A DNA stretch of 64,000 nucleotides from Oligoflexia bacterium. GTDB lineage: Bacteria > Bdellovibrionota > Bacteriovoracia > Bacteriovoracales > Bacteriovoracaceae. Of this stretch, positions 6,825 through 15,427 are shown piece by piece. Position 1 is the first letter of the stretch. The number at the start of each line of letters is the position of its first letter. The DNA is taken from NCBI GenBank assembly GCA_015231955.1, contig JADGAN010000021.1:1-64000 (forward strand), read 5' to 3'. The notes under the pieces are model-generated. The model was given only the letters and a program-made list of their open reading frames with translations. It did no database searches and was not told where the DNA came from. The position numbers and the translations under genes were made by a program.

Positions 6825-8846
6825 ATGAAGAAAAAGAAAATGTTGTTACAACTAGGGGTCACGTTAGCGGTACTTTGTACAAAACCTGCATTTGCGGGGC
6901 TTGGCTTTTTTGAAAGCTATCATTCAAGCTTGAGCATGATCGATGATGTTAAGGCGATGGAACGGGCGATGCTGTTTACCATCCCGGAATCAAAAGAGCG
7001 GGAAGATAAAAAGATTAAGTTTGGCAAGCAAGAGATTATTGATGAGGTCAATGGTGAGCTGGACACTGCTTTAGTCAAAGATCTTGGAAAGGAGCAATTC
7101 AATGCGCTTTCTAAAGAGGAATTAGCAAAAAAGCGAGAGGAGAAGGCCAATCAGTTTATGTCAGAGTACAAATATGGCAAACCTGGAAAAGACCAACTCT
7201 ATTACGAAGCAGAAGTTTGGAAAAGGCAGGGAGATCGTGCTCACCAAGTGGTTATGGATGCTGCAAAAATAGGGGATGTTAAGGCAGGAGATCAACTCTC
7301 CTACCACCTTACTGAAAAAGAGACACCATGGCTAGGAAACATGCTCTCAGATAACCTAGGAGGGATCACCAAGCGTTGGATGAATGGAAGGATTGTCGAT
7401 AAATTGACCGATTATCACACCTACTTTGAGGATGCGTGGGAGCAGGAGAAGAAGGTGCAGAGAAAATTACGTAAGTCTGAGAGCGCTGAGAGTGAGCATG
7501 CTTTGAAAAAGAAGTGCGAGCGCTACAATGAAAAGCGTAAAAAGTTTGAGGAAATTCAAGAAAAGATGATAGAGTTGGATGAAAAGATTGATGACTTAAA
7601 ACCAGAAGAGCAGAATAAAAAAGATTTATTGGAAAGTGAATATCAAAAATTAAGTGCCCAGAAAAATTCTATTGTAGAGGTCTCTCCGGAGATGGTCGAT
7701 GTTGTGGCAACCAACACGCGACTTTCTTCAGAATTTGGCTCAACTGATTGCTATATGATCGAGCATTATAAAAAAGTAAAACCACTCATTGAAGAAAGAG
7801 TGAAGGATCGATTAAAATACATGGATCAAGGAGCACTTGATGCACTTTCTCCAACAGAAAAATTTGATATTGCCAGTGGATATTTCGATTTCAGAACCAC
7901 TGCTTTTGAAAAGATCTATAAGGGAAAAAAACGTTACAGCATGACCAAAGATATTCCCTTCTTATCGAGTTTAATTTTAACAAGGTATTGGGAAGGACGT
8001 TGTAATGCCGATCGTGCTTGTGGAGTTTGTCACCGCTATGAAGAGCCGGCCAATGATGTCACTATGCAAATTGCAGAGCTTGCAAGACCGCTCACCTTTT
8101 TCCCTTTGGATAGCAAGGCATTGTTGATGTCGACCTACTTTTACCTAGAGAAAGATAAGTATATGCAGATGGGAGAGAGAACTACAAGCCTGTCGACCGA
8201 GGCCCCTAATCCCAACCCCGCGGCCTTTGATATCTTACTCCGTTCACTTTTTATGAAGTATAAAGTGCCCTTTGTCTTTGATAATCATAATGATCATCGT
8301 GTGAATAACGTTACACTGGTAGGTTTTGATCGAAAAATTGTTGATGTTAAACCATTAAGTACATCAGAGAAAAAAAAGCTTAATAAAAAAGTGGAAGAAG
8401 TACTCAAGAGGAAGATAAACCCTCTCTTTAAATCCGATCCACCGAGAGAGAATAGTTGGAATGATGAGTATACTCTGTATAAGAAGGCCCTCGATGCTAC
8501 CAAGATAGTTCGGGTTGCTGTGAATTTAAGATTTATCCACGATACCATGAGCTTAAGCCAGGTAAATGGCCCAACTAAAGCGAAAATTGCCAATAAAAAA
8601 CTTGGCGATGATGAGAAGGTGGAGTACGACCTTTACTTGAATGATAAAAATGAAATTGTAGAAGGTGACTTGATCTCTGGAGAACTCGATTTCTTATGGT
8701 TTGCTGCCGGAAAAGGGGATCAGGAAAACCGGGAACGCAAGGGTGCTAACACCATTATTAAGTATGATGTTGTAAACAAGCTTGCCAAGGCGGCCGCTAA
8801 AGGACGCGATGTCACGGTTGAAAGAACAAAGATCTTTTCAAAATAA
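6825..8846 (+). CDS. Exported protein of unknown function with a CxxCH motif
   Basis: A 673-residue protein I do not recognise. The ATG at 6825 follows GGGAGGAAAA and opens a clean signal peptide (MKKKKMLLQLGV ending near AFA); the upstream in-frame start at 6747 lacks a ribosome site. The mature part is highly charged, with a likely coiled coil around residues 200-270. Residues 399-403 read CGVCH, the covalent heme c attachment motif. One such motif in a non-cytochrome context may be chance or metal binding, although the export signal would allow heme attachment. Later comes FDNHNDHRVNNVTLVGFDRK. Bracketed by two strong terminators, so probably a single-gene transcript. Confidence 0.8.
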   Translation: MKKKKMLLQLGVTLAVLCTKPAFAGLGFFESYHSSLSMIDDVKAMERAMLFTIPESKEREDKKIKFGKQEIIDEVNGELDTALVKDLGKEQFNALSKEELAKKREEKANQFMSEYKYGKPGKDQLYYEAEVWKRQGDRAHQVVMDAAKIGDVKAGDQLSYHLTEKETPWLGNMLSDNLGGITKRWMNGRIVDKLTDYHTYFEDAWEQEKKVQRKLRKSESAESEHALKKKCERYNEKRKKFEEIQEKMIELDEKIDDLKPEEQNKKDLLESEYQKLSAQKNSIVEVSPEMVDVVATNTRLSSEFGSTDCYMIEHYKKVKPLIEERVKDRLKYMDQGALDALSPTEKFDIASGYFDFRTTAFEKIYKGKKRYSMTKDIPFLSSLILTRYWEGRCNADRACGVCHRYEEPANDVTMQIAELARPLTFFPLDSKALLMSTYFYLEKDKYMQMGERTTSLSTEAPNPNPAAFDILLRSLFMKYKVPFVFDNHNDHRVNNVTLVGFDRKIVDVKPLSTSEKKKLNKKVEEVLKRKINPLFKSDPPRENSWNDEYTLYKKALDATKIVRVAVNLRFIHDTMSLSQVNGPTKAKIANKKLGDDEKVEYDLYLNDKNEIVEGDLISGELDFLWFAAGKGDQENRERKGANTIIKYDVVNKLAKAAAKGRDVTVERTKIFSK

Positions 8847-8856
8847 GGGAATTTGG

Positions 8857-8902
8857 GTCAGGTAGAAAGGGGCCGTGAGGCCCTTTTCTACCTGACTCTT
8901 TT
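8857..8902 (+). terminator. Strong terminator between convergent genes
   Basis: GTCAGGTAGAAA...GGGCC-GTGA-GGCCC...TTTCTACCTGAC forms a stem of about 18 bp (8857-8896) followed by TCTTTT. It ends the + strand gene. On the minus strand the same stem is followed by a weaker AT stretch, so it may also serve from the other side. Confidence 0.9.
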
Positions 8903-8909
8903 ATGGACG

Positions 8910-10478
8910 TTATGGATCAAAGATACGAAATTTTTTGCTTTGAGGATCCCACTTGGCATTGCTGCCATGATTAAAATCAAAACCCACCGCTTTCATGGTT
9001 ACAGGAAAATTAAAACGGGACTCAAGATTGCAATATTTTGATAATTTTATAATATCAGCGCGGGTTTCAGCATAGAATAGTTGCAAAAGTTTAAGATGCC
9101 TGTCCACATCTTGGATAATCTGTTCTTTGTTGCCTTGAAATCCCCATGCATGAAATTTTTCAAGAAGTTTTTTTTCTTCGCTGCCGTTGTTCCCTGCTGG
9201 TAACTCTTGCAGTAGCTTAAGTTCTTGGTGTAACTCTTGAGCAGTCGGCCCCTCGATGAGATCTTGTTGTAAAATGCCGTTGCCTAAATATTTTGTCTGA
9301 TAAGGGACGTTGCTGATGAGTGGGATGCAGTTGTTAGGATCTTGCAGAGAATAGTAACAAAATTTTTTACTATAAGCATGCAGGAGTCGAGAAAGGATTA
9401 ACTCACTTCTAAGACTTTTGATGTTGTCCCACTTTTTATTCTGTTTGATTTTTACGACAGAGGTAGATAGTGATCGTTCCAGGGGTGAACTAGCGCTAGC
9501 TGTAGCTTTAGAATCGCAAAAAGAGTTAGCAGCTTCACAGACTGTCCAGACGCTGTTGACAGCACCATTAGTGCTTAAGTGTTTGATCTTAAATTTTTCG
9601 GACTCGAGAACTAACTCTCTTACGCCATCTGTATTTTGATGGCCTTGATCAAAAGGATCGAGGTGATAGAAGGAAACCTTAATGTTCTTTTGTTCTGAGT
9701 TTAAGCTAGAGGCCAGCTCCTGAAGCGATGGTCTTTGATACTCATAGCGAAGCCTCTCTTGGGCCATTGCAAATGACTCTCGTTGTGCCCCTAGGAGTTC
9801 GCTCTCTAGCTGCAGGTCGTACTCCTTGGCGCGAAATAGCTGTTTTTGTAACTCTTCTTTAAGGGCCAACAGATCGCCTGCCTCTTTCAATCGTGCTACG
9901 CTTAACTCCTCTTGCCGTCTTGCCTTTTTTTCCACATCCGCAGGACTTAATTGTTCGCGCTTTTTCCACTTCTCCAACTGCTGCTCTATTTTTTTGACTG
10001 CTTTAGCAGCTTTCTTTTTCGCTTGCGGGGGAACGGAGTCCCATGCTTCGATCTCTATCAATGCTTGTGCTAATTTCTCCGCCTGTTGTCCTAGTTGATC
10101 ACTTTTTTGTGCTAAAAGTTCTATTTTAGCATCTCCTGCAACAGGACCATCATAACAAGTGGGATCTAATGTCGTACCCATTAAAACTCTCTCTGCAAAA
10201 GGAAGATCTTGTGCTAAGAGATCTTTAAGTGTGTGTTCGCTGAGATTGTTTTCGAGGCAAGAGAGGTTTAACTTGTTGTCAGCAGGTGGTCTTCTGCTAT
10301 CGCTTTGATCGCTATTGGAGTTCACGATCGGCAATAACACTTGAATTTGATTGTCGAATAATTGGGGATGAGAGGGGCACTTAAGATCGTCTTCTCCTGG
10401 GTTTGCAAAGATCGTTATGGTTGAGGTTAAAATCACAATTAAAAGTGTAGTAAGAAGCAAGCGGCTTAATTTTATCAT
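8910..10478 (-). CDS. Exported coiled-coil protein with a kinase-like C-terminus
   Basis: A 522-residue protein with a signal peptide (1-25), a Lys/Glu-rich helical region (115-250, likely coiled coil) and a C-terminal part whose motif order resembles protein kinases. TSVVKIK with Lys343 resembles the ATP-anchoring lysine; LRSELILSRLL with Glu359 resembles helix C. GILQQDLIEGPTAQEL (401-416) resembles the hinge, and DFNHGSNAKWD (501-511) a catalytic loop with Asp501 and Asn507. FRIFDP (517-522) sits where the DFG metal-binding Asp would be. The protein ends exactly there, with no activation segment or C-lobe helices beyond. The fold call is inference from motif order, not clear homology. Divergent from the DUF192 gene; convergent with the CxxCH protein. 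Confidence 0.75.
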   Translation of the reverse strand: MIKLSRLLLTTLLIVILTSTITIFANPGEDDLKCPSHPQLFDNQIQVLLPIVNSNSDQSDSRRPPADNKLNLSCLENNLSEHTLKDLLAQDLPFAERVLMGTTLDPTCYDGPVAGDAKIELLAQKSDQLGQQAEKLAQALIEIEAWDSVPPQAKKKAAKAVKKIEQQLEKWKKREQLSPADVEKKARRQEELSVARLKEAGDLLALKEELQKQLFRAKEYDLQLESELLGAQRESFAMAQERLRYEYQRPSLQELASSLNSEQKNIKVSFYHLDPFDQGHQNTDGVRELVLESEKFKIKHLSTNGAVNSVWTVCEAANSFCDSKATASASSPLERSLSTSVVKIKQNKKWDNIKSLRSELILSRLLHAYSKKFCYYSLQDPNNCIPLISNVPYQTKYLGNGILQQDLIEGPTAQELHQELKLLQELPAGNNGSEEKKLLEKFHAWGFQGNKEQIIQDVDRHLKLLQLFYAETRADIIKLSKYCNLESRFNFPVTMKAVGFDFNHGSNAKWDPQSKKFRIFDP

Positions 10479-10578
10479 TCTTTATCCTTATTTTTTTTTG
10501 CATGCCCATTGTAATAAGTTAAAAATAAATAAGGGGTCTGCCAATGGGTTCCTTTACTTTAAAGCGTGGAGAAAAAGA

Positions 10579-11067
10579 ATGGTGAAAATAAATAATTATA
10601 CTCGACTATTCATACTCTTCTTAGTCATGATCCTTTGTATGGGAAGTGACTACTACAGCAACCAAAACTCTAAAATCAAAATTACTCTAGCAAATAAGAG
10701 TGTTATTAGTGTCAAAGTGGCAAAGACGCCTGAAGAGCAGAGCTTGGGGCTTAGTGGTGTTAAGGAGGGAGATTTTGGTGAGCGAGATGGGCTGTTGTTT
10801 ATTTTTTCCAAGGAGAGTAGGCGGCGCTTTTGGATGCCCTATACCTTTTTTAATTTGGCCATCATTTTTATAGACGCTTCGAAGAGGGTAGTGAAGGTTT
10901 ATGCTGCTGTTCCTCACTATCCCAAGTGGCCGACGATGATGGATACGACCCAAGTGCCGGCAACGGAGGAGGTTTTGTGCCAATACGTTTTGGAGATGAA
11001 AGCTTCCTCTAAGCTTGCGGCAACGATTAAGCAAGGGGATATTTTAAATTTTGAGAGTAGCAATTAA
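10579..11067 (+). CDS. DUF192 family exported protein
   Basis: A 162-residue DUF192 (PF02643) protein. Hallmarks are TPEEQSLGLSGV, DGLLFIF and RRFWMPYTFFNLAIIFID, in the usual order. The family is small, often exported and of unproven biochemical role. An N-terminal hydrophobic segment (8-22) ends at a Cys (LCMGS) but is not an ideal lipobox. The start at 10579 follows GGAG by 8 bases and matches family length; an upstream in-frame start at 10417 would overlap the divergent gene and is unlikely. Confidence 0.85.
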   Translation: MVKINNYTRLFILFLVMILCMGSDYYSNQNSKIKITLANKSVISVKVAKTPEEQSLGLSGVKEGDFGERDGLLFIFSKESRRRFWMPYTFFNLAIIFIDASKRVVKVYAAVPHYPKWPTMMDTTQVPATEEVLCQYVLEMKASSKLAATIKQGDILNFESSN

Positions 11068-11069
11068 CT

Positions 11070-11756
11070 TTAAGGCCTTAGCGACTGCTGTGCTTGCTCC
11101 TCCGCCTCGCAAATTCCTTGAATCACTTTTCCTGCATAAATGGTATCATCACTACTTTTTGTATCCACAAGCAGGGGTTTTCCATAGTGAATAACGATAG
11201 TGGAAAAGGGTTTAGGGAGTTTAAACTTATCCCAGCTTTTGTGAAAAACCCACTGGCGTTTACAAGCGCAGGCCATGGGAACAATCGCAATATTGGCATT
11301 CTTGGCAAGGTTGATGATTCCCATTTTGCAGAGGCGACGAGGTCCTCGAGGGCCATCTACGGTGAGTGCTGCTGGTACTCCACTTTTTAAGAGTAGTAGC
11401 ATCTCATTTTTTGCGTGAAGGCCTCCACGCGAGGAGCTCCCGCGGACAGGAACAAAGCCAAAACCTTTGGCCACCATGGTAGCAATTTCGCCATCTTTTG
11501 AAGCACTAATCATAATGGAGTAGCGTTTAGTGATATGACCTAGTCCCGCGCCAAAGAGGTGTTCGTGTAGAAAAGCGACGGAGTAAGCGCCAAGGGGGCC
11601 CATACTCTTTGCCAGTTGTAAGTTTTCTTTGCCAGTGTAGCGAAAACGGTACATAGGGCGAAGGAGGTAGGTGATGAGTAAAAGCGCCAGTCCAATAAAT
11701 TTTTGAATACTCAAGGTGCTACTCAATGTGCTATTCAAGTGCTTTTGCCAGTTCAT
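11070..11756 (-). CDS. DUF374 lysophospholipid acyltransferase family protein
   Basis: Resembles DUF374 (PF04028), membrane-associated proteins related to the lysophospholipid acyltransferases. A hydrophobic N-terminus (SIQKFIGLALLLITYLL) precedes FLHEHLFGAG, where the family acyl-transfer motif lies. FVPVRGSSSRGG and LTVDGPRGPRR follow, the last being the strongest hallmark. It probably acts on a lipid or lipid A-type acceptor at the inner membrane. The start is uncertain: ATG 11756 overlaps yebC by 26 bp, while ATG 11816 would overlap by 86 bp. I prefer the shorter overlap. Probably translated from the yebC transcript. Confidence 0.83.
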   Translation of the reverse strand: MNWQKHLNSTLSSTLSIQKFIGLALLLITYLLRPMYRFRYTGKENLQLAKSMGPLGAYSVAFLHEHLFGAGLGHITKRYSIMISASKDGEIATMVAKGFGFVPVRGSSSRGGLHAKNEMLLLLKSGVPAALTVDGPRGPRRLCKMGIINLAKNANIAIVPMACACKRQWVFHKSWDKFKLPKPFSTIVIHYGKPLLVDTKSSDDTIYAGKVIQGICEAEEQAQQSLRP

Positions 11757-12483
11757 CACTGTATTCGATGTTGTGATAAACTTTTTGAACATCGTCATCA
11801 TCTTCGATTTTCTCAATAAGCTTCATGACACTTTGAAAAGTTTCTGCATCCAATTGTTTAAAGTCATTGGGGATTCTTTGCAGTGAAGACTCTGTGGTCT
11901 CAAGCTTTAATTCTTCAAATTTGCGTTGAACTTTGCCAAAATTTTCGACGGCGCTGGTGACGGTGATGGTGTCGTTTTCTCGGTCAAACTCCACATCATC
12001 GGCGCTGGCATCGATCATTTGCAGGGTAAAGTCGTCCTCGTCGATGGCAGCAACCGGAAGAGTAAAGACCGCTTTACGATCAAAGACAAACTGTAAGCAT
12101 CCATCTTTACCTAAGCTGCCACCATGTTTGCCAAAGTAAGAGCGAAGGTTGCCTACGGTGCGGGTGTTGTTGTCGGTTGTGCATTCGATGAAAATAGCGA
12201 CACCGCCTGGTCCATAACCCTCAAAAGTTACTTCGAGGAGGTTAGCACACTCTTCACCAGAAGCGCGCTTGATGGCGCGTTCAATAATATCTTTGGGCAT
12301 GTTCATGGAGCGTGCATTTAAGAGGGCAGCACGCAGGCGTGGATTGGTTTCAGGATCGGGGCCGCCACCAGTTTTGACGGCAACAGTAATCTCTTTTAAA
12401 ACACGACTAAACACTTTTCCTTTTTTGGCATCTTGAGCGCCCTTACGATCGCGAATATTCTTCCACTTGCTATGACCTGCCAT
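11731..12483 (-). CDS. yebC: YebC/PmpR family protein
   Basis: A 250-residue YebC/TACO1 family protein. The N-terminus MAGHSKWKNIRDRKGAQDAK and the NMPKDIIERAIKRASGE segment are diagnostic. Long annotated as a DNA-binding regulator, the family is now also linked to translation of difficult proline stretches. Cytoplasmic. The ATG follows GGAGAAAGGGA. It lies 54 bp after the aminotransferase gene, with a 14-bp tandem repeat in the gap, and overlaps the DUF374 gene, suggesting one operon. Confidence 0.95.
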   Translation of the reverse strand: MAGHSKWKNIRDRKGAQDAKKGKVFSRVLKEITVAVKTGGGPDPETNPRLRAALLNARSMNMPKDIIERAIKRASGEECANLLEVTFEGYGPGGVAIFIECTTDNNTRTVGNLRSYFGKHGGSLGKDGCLQFVFDRKAVFTLPVAAIDEDDFTLQMIDASADDVEFDRENDTITVTSAVENFGKVQRKFEELKLETTESSLQRIPNDFKQLDAETFQSVMKLIEKIEDDDDVQKVYHNIEYSDELAKALE

Positions 12484-12509
12484 TGTTCCCTTTCTCCTTA
12501 ATCTATTCG

Positions 12510-12545
12510 TTATTGATGAATCTTTATTGATGAATCGTTATTGAT
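12510..12545. repeat. 14-bp-period tandem repeat before yebC
   Basis: TTATTGATGAATC starts at 12510 and 12524, and a partial copy TTATTGAT starts at 12538, giving about 2.6 copies at 14-bp spacing. The last copy overlaps the stop codon of the aminotransferase gene. It sits just upstream of the yebC ribosome binding site. Confidence 0.75.
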
Positions 12546-13452
12546 TTACTTTTATATAATTTTCGACAAAATTTTTATAAAGGGCCAGTAATTTTAGAGT
12601 GACCACGCCCGGCCTACCACTACCAATAGGGTGGTCGCCAATAGAGGAGACGGGGATGATCATGCGAGTAGCACTGGTAATAAAACACTCTTGCGCGTTT
12701 AAGAGATCTACTGGATAAAAAATCTCCTGAACCACTTCTATGTTCGCCTGCTGTGCCACTTGTAAGACGCAATCTCGAGTGATCCCTTCAAGAATACCGG
12801 CAGAGACCGGCGGGGTTTGTACGACCACTTGCTGAGGATCACTATTTTTTGTACGCACCATCCAGATATTGCTGGTGCTGCATTCGCTGACCACGCCCTC
12901 ACTATTTAAGAGGATGGTCTCATACGCTTTTTGTGCTTTGCCCGACATGTAGGCCATGAAATTGTTAAGGTAGTTGCCAGTTTTGATCTTTGGGTCGAGT
13001 GCTCGTTGATCGTTACGAATAACTCCCTTGGCAAAGGCCAGTTTAACTCCATCATCGTACCACTCCTGCGGGTGGGGGTGATGTTCTAAAACAATAATGA
13101 TAAAGTTTGTAGGCCCAGAGAAGTCGGGGTCGAGACCCATCTTATTCGCCTCCCCTCTTGTCACCATAATACGAACGTAACTTTGAGCAGAGGACTTAAG
13201 GTGGACACTACGAATGATCTCGTCCGCTAAAAGCTGCTTGCTAAAAGAGGGTTCGATGTAGAGTCCTGCAAGTGAGCGCCATAAGCGATCGAGGTGCTGC
13301 TCCAGCAAGAGCACCACTCCATCATAGGCAAGAGTTACCTCGTAGGCGGAATCGCCGAAGAGCAGGCCGCGATCGAAGACAGAAATTTTGGCCTCGCTGC
13401 TGGAAGTATGAATTGTCCCATTTATATTAACAATCGGTTGTGTTACATACAT
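12538..13452 (-). CDS. Class IV aminotransferase (branched-chain or D-amino acid type)
   Basis: A 304-residue PLP-dependent fold-type IV aminotransferase (PF01063), the group holding IlvE, D-alanine aminotransferase and aminodeoxychorismate lyase. It shows FDRGLLFGDSAYE near the N-terminus, PKIKTGNYLNN with the likely PLP lysine Lys157, SEGVVSECSTSNIW with the conserved Glu, and the phosphate-binding GILEGITR segment. Substrate cannot be settled by eye. Branched-chain transamination is plausible. The start at 13452 fits the family N-terminus; ATG 13512 and TTG 13518 add an unmatched extension without a ribosome site. Probably the first gene of the run into yebC and DUF374. Confidence 0.88.
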   Translation of the reverse strand: MYVTQPIVNINGTIHTSSSEAKISVFDRGLLFGDSAYEVTLAYDGVVLLLEQHLDRLWRSLAGLYIEPSFSKQLLADEIIRSVHLKSSAQSYVRIMVTRGEANKMGLDPDFSGPTNFIIIVLEHHPHPQEWYDDGVKLAFAKGVIRNDQRALDPKIKTGNYLNNFMAYMSGKAQKAYETILLNSEGVVSECSTSNIWMVRTKNSDPQQVVVQTPPVSAGILEGITRDCVLQVAQQANIEVVQEIFYPVDLLNAQECFITSATRMIIPVSSIGDHPIGSGRPGVVTLKLLALYKNFVENYIKVNQ

Positions 13453-13546
13453 ATCAATCGTTGCCCTTAGGTGAAAAAATCTATAGAAATTGTTATTGTA
13501 AAAGAGACCCATATTCAAGAGATAATTTTATGAGGAGATTGATCTT

Positions 13547-15427
13547 ATGCTGATTTTTGTGAGATCTGTGTTGGTGATGGCGAGCTTGGGCCTGGTTTTG
13601 CTAGCGTGCTCTGTGCCAAAGAGCAAAAACATGGCATCAACTTCACCACCTCCCCTCTCCCCGGAGGTGGTGCCCACTTCTACTCCAATCCCAGTGGTAA
13701 GCTTAGCAACCTCCAACGAAAAATTTCCCGTCATGCTGGTGCCCAGTGCAAGCAAAGGGGCAGAGGCCGTCTCTAAAAAGCTGATGATCGTTTCCCAAAA
13801 TCAGCTGGCCACCGAGGCCGGGATGATGCTTGCATCGGTGGGTGGGAACATTGTTGATGTGGCGGTCGGAGTCTCCTTTGTTTTAAGTGTGGTGAGACCG
13901 CAGTCGACAGGGATTGGAGGCGGTGGTTTTATGCTCTATCATCTTGCTAAGAGCACTGCTGTAGAGGCCCTCGACTTCCGTGAACGCGCCCCACTCCTGG
14001 CGAGCGCAGATATGTTTTTATCGGTGGAGGGGCGTGTCCTTCGCAATAAATCGCTTGATACTATTTGGGGAGTGGCGGTTCCAGGGATGGTGGCGGGGTT
14101 GCTCGATCTCCATAAAAAGCATGGGAAGTTACCGCTTAAGCGAGTGATGGCAAGAGCAATTGCAATCGCAGAGAAGGGGTTTCCTGTCTACCCTCACCTT
14201 GCAAAATCGATTGCTATTCGCCGGGAGATCCTCGATTTTTACGAAGGCAGCCGAAAAATTTTTCTCCATGGCGATGGCACTCCTTTACAAGAGGGGGAGG
14301 TGTTGGTGCAAAAGGATTTGGCCAAAGTGCTAAAGGAGATTGCCAAGCGTGGGCGTGCTGGCTTTTATGAGGGATGGGTTGCTAAGGCCATCTTGAAAGA
14401 GAGTACCCAGCAGGGAGGAATTTTAAGTAAACAAGATCTCGAACAGTATAGGCCTAAATATCGTCAACCGGTGAAGGGAACTTATGGAAAGGGTGGGCGC
14501 TATGTGATCTACTCTATGTCTCCTCCAAGCTCAGGAGGCACGCATGTGATTGAGATTTTAAATATGGTGGAGCAAGATCACCTGGTTAAATATGGTCCAC
14601 ATGCACCGAAAACGGTTCATACAGTTGCAAGTGCGATGCAATTGGTGTTTGCCGATCGAGCAAAATATATGGGAGATAGCGATTTTGTCTCCATCCCTTT
14701 GGCGGGATTACTCTCTAAAAGTTATGCTAAAGATTTACGCAAGCGTATTCCTGCCGATAAAGCGATCCCTCAAGATGATGTTTATCCTGGCGATCCTAGT
14801 AGCTACGTGAATTTGGAATCGAATGAGACCAACCACTTTACCATCATGGATAAGGATGGTGGGGTGATCACTTCTACCCAGACGGTGAATGGCCCCTTTG
14901 GTTCAGGCATCGTGGTCACTGGAGCGGGGTTTGTGCTTAATAACCAAATGAACGATTTTACCGCCAAGGTGGGGAGTAGCAATTACTTTGGGGCGATTGG
15001 TGGTTATAACAATACCATTGCACCTGGAAAGCGTCCGCTCTCCAGCATGTCTCCCACTATTGTGTTTGATAAAGAGATTAAAGCACCGATTTTAGCACTG
15101 GGAACCGCTGCCGGTACACGCATTCTTTCTTGTGTTGCCCTGACTATCTTAAACTACATTGAGCATGGATTGTCGCTTTACGATTCAGTGGCCGCCGTTC
15201 GTTACCATCACCAATGGTATCCCGATGAGATTAGAATCGATGGTCCCTATCTTCCGGAGAGTACGGTGAATGCGCTAAGAGAGCTTGGGCATAAGCTGCA
15301 TTTTGAAGATTTAGAGTGTCGAGTGCAGGCGATTGCACGAGAAGTGGATGAAGGAGATTTGAGTTTATCACTGCATGGAGTGTCCGATCCTCGAGGAGAG
15401 GGTGACAGTAGTGCTAAAGGGATGTAA
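13547..15427 (+). CDS. ggt: Gamma-glutamyltransferase lipoprotein
   Basis: A 626-residue gamma-glutamyltransferase, cleaving or transferring the gamma-glutamyl group of glutathione and related peptides. The N-terminus ends in a lipobox (VLLAC), so the enzyme is probably lipid-anchored. TGIGGGGFMLYH, FRERAP and RPLSSMSPTIVFD are family signatures. The autocatalytic processing site reads ESNETNHFTIMDKDG: Thr428 aligns with the nucleophile Thr391 of E. coli GGT, while the usual second Thr is Asn. LNNQMNDF follows as expected. The ATG follows AGGAG by about 8 bases. Its 3' end overlaps the convergent gene by 14 bp. Confidence 0.95.
   Translation: MLIFVRSVLVMASLGLVLLACSVPKSKNMASTSPPPLSPEVVPTSTPIPVVSLATSNEKFPVMLVPSASKGAEAVSKKLMIVSQNQLATEAGMMLASVGGNIVDVAVGVSFVLSVVRPQSTGIGGGGFMLYHLAKSTAVEALDFRERAPLLASADMFLSVEGRVLRNKSLDTIWGVAVPGMVAGLLDLHKKHGKLPLKRVMARAIAIAEKGFPVYPHLAKSIAIRREILDFYEGSRKIFLHGDGTPLQEGEVLVQKDLAKVLKEIAKRGRAGFYEGWVAKAILKESTQQGGILSKQDLEQYRPKYRQPVKGTYGKGGRYVIYSMSPPSSGGTHVIEILNMVEQDHLVKYGPHAPKTVHTVASAMQLVFADRAKYMGDSDFVSIPLAGLLSKSYAKDLRKRIPADKAIPQDDVYPGDPSSYVNLESNETNHFTIMDKDGGVITSTQTVNGPFGSGIVVTGAGFVLNNQMNDFTAKVGSSNYFGAIGGYNNTIAPGKRPLSSMSPTIVFDKEIKAPILALGTAAGTRILSCVALTILNYIEHGLSLYDSVAAVRYHHQWYPDEIRIDGPYLPESTVNALRELGHKLHFEDLECRVQAIAREVDEGDLSLSLHGVSDPRGEGDSSAKGM

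Noticed and set aside
12510-12545. Possible iteron-type replication origin
   Set aside because: Only 2.6 short copies, overlapping a coding end, and no replication initiator gene nearby.
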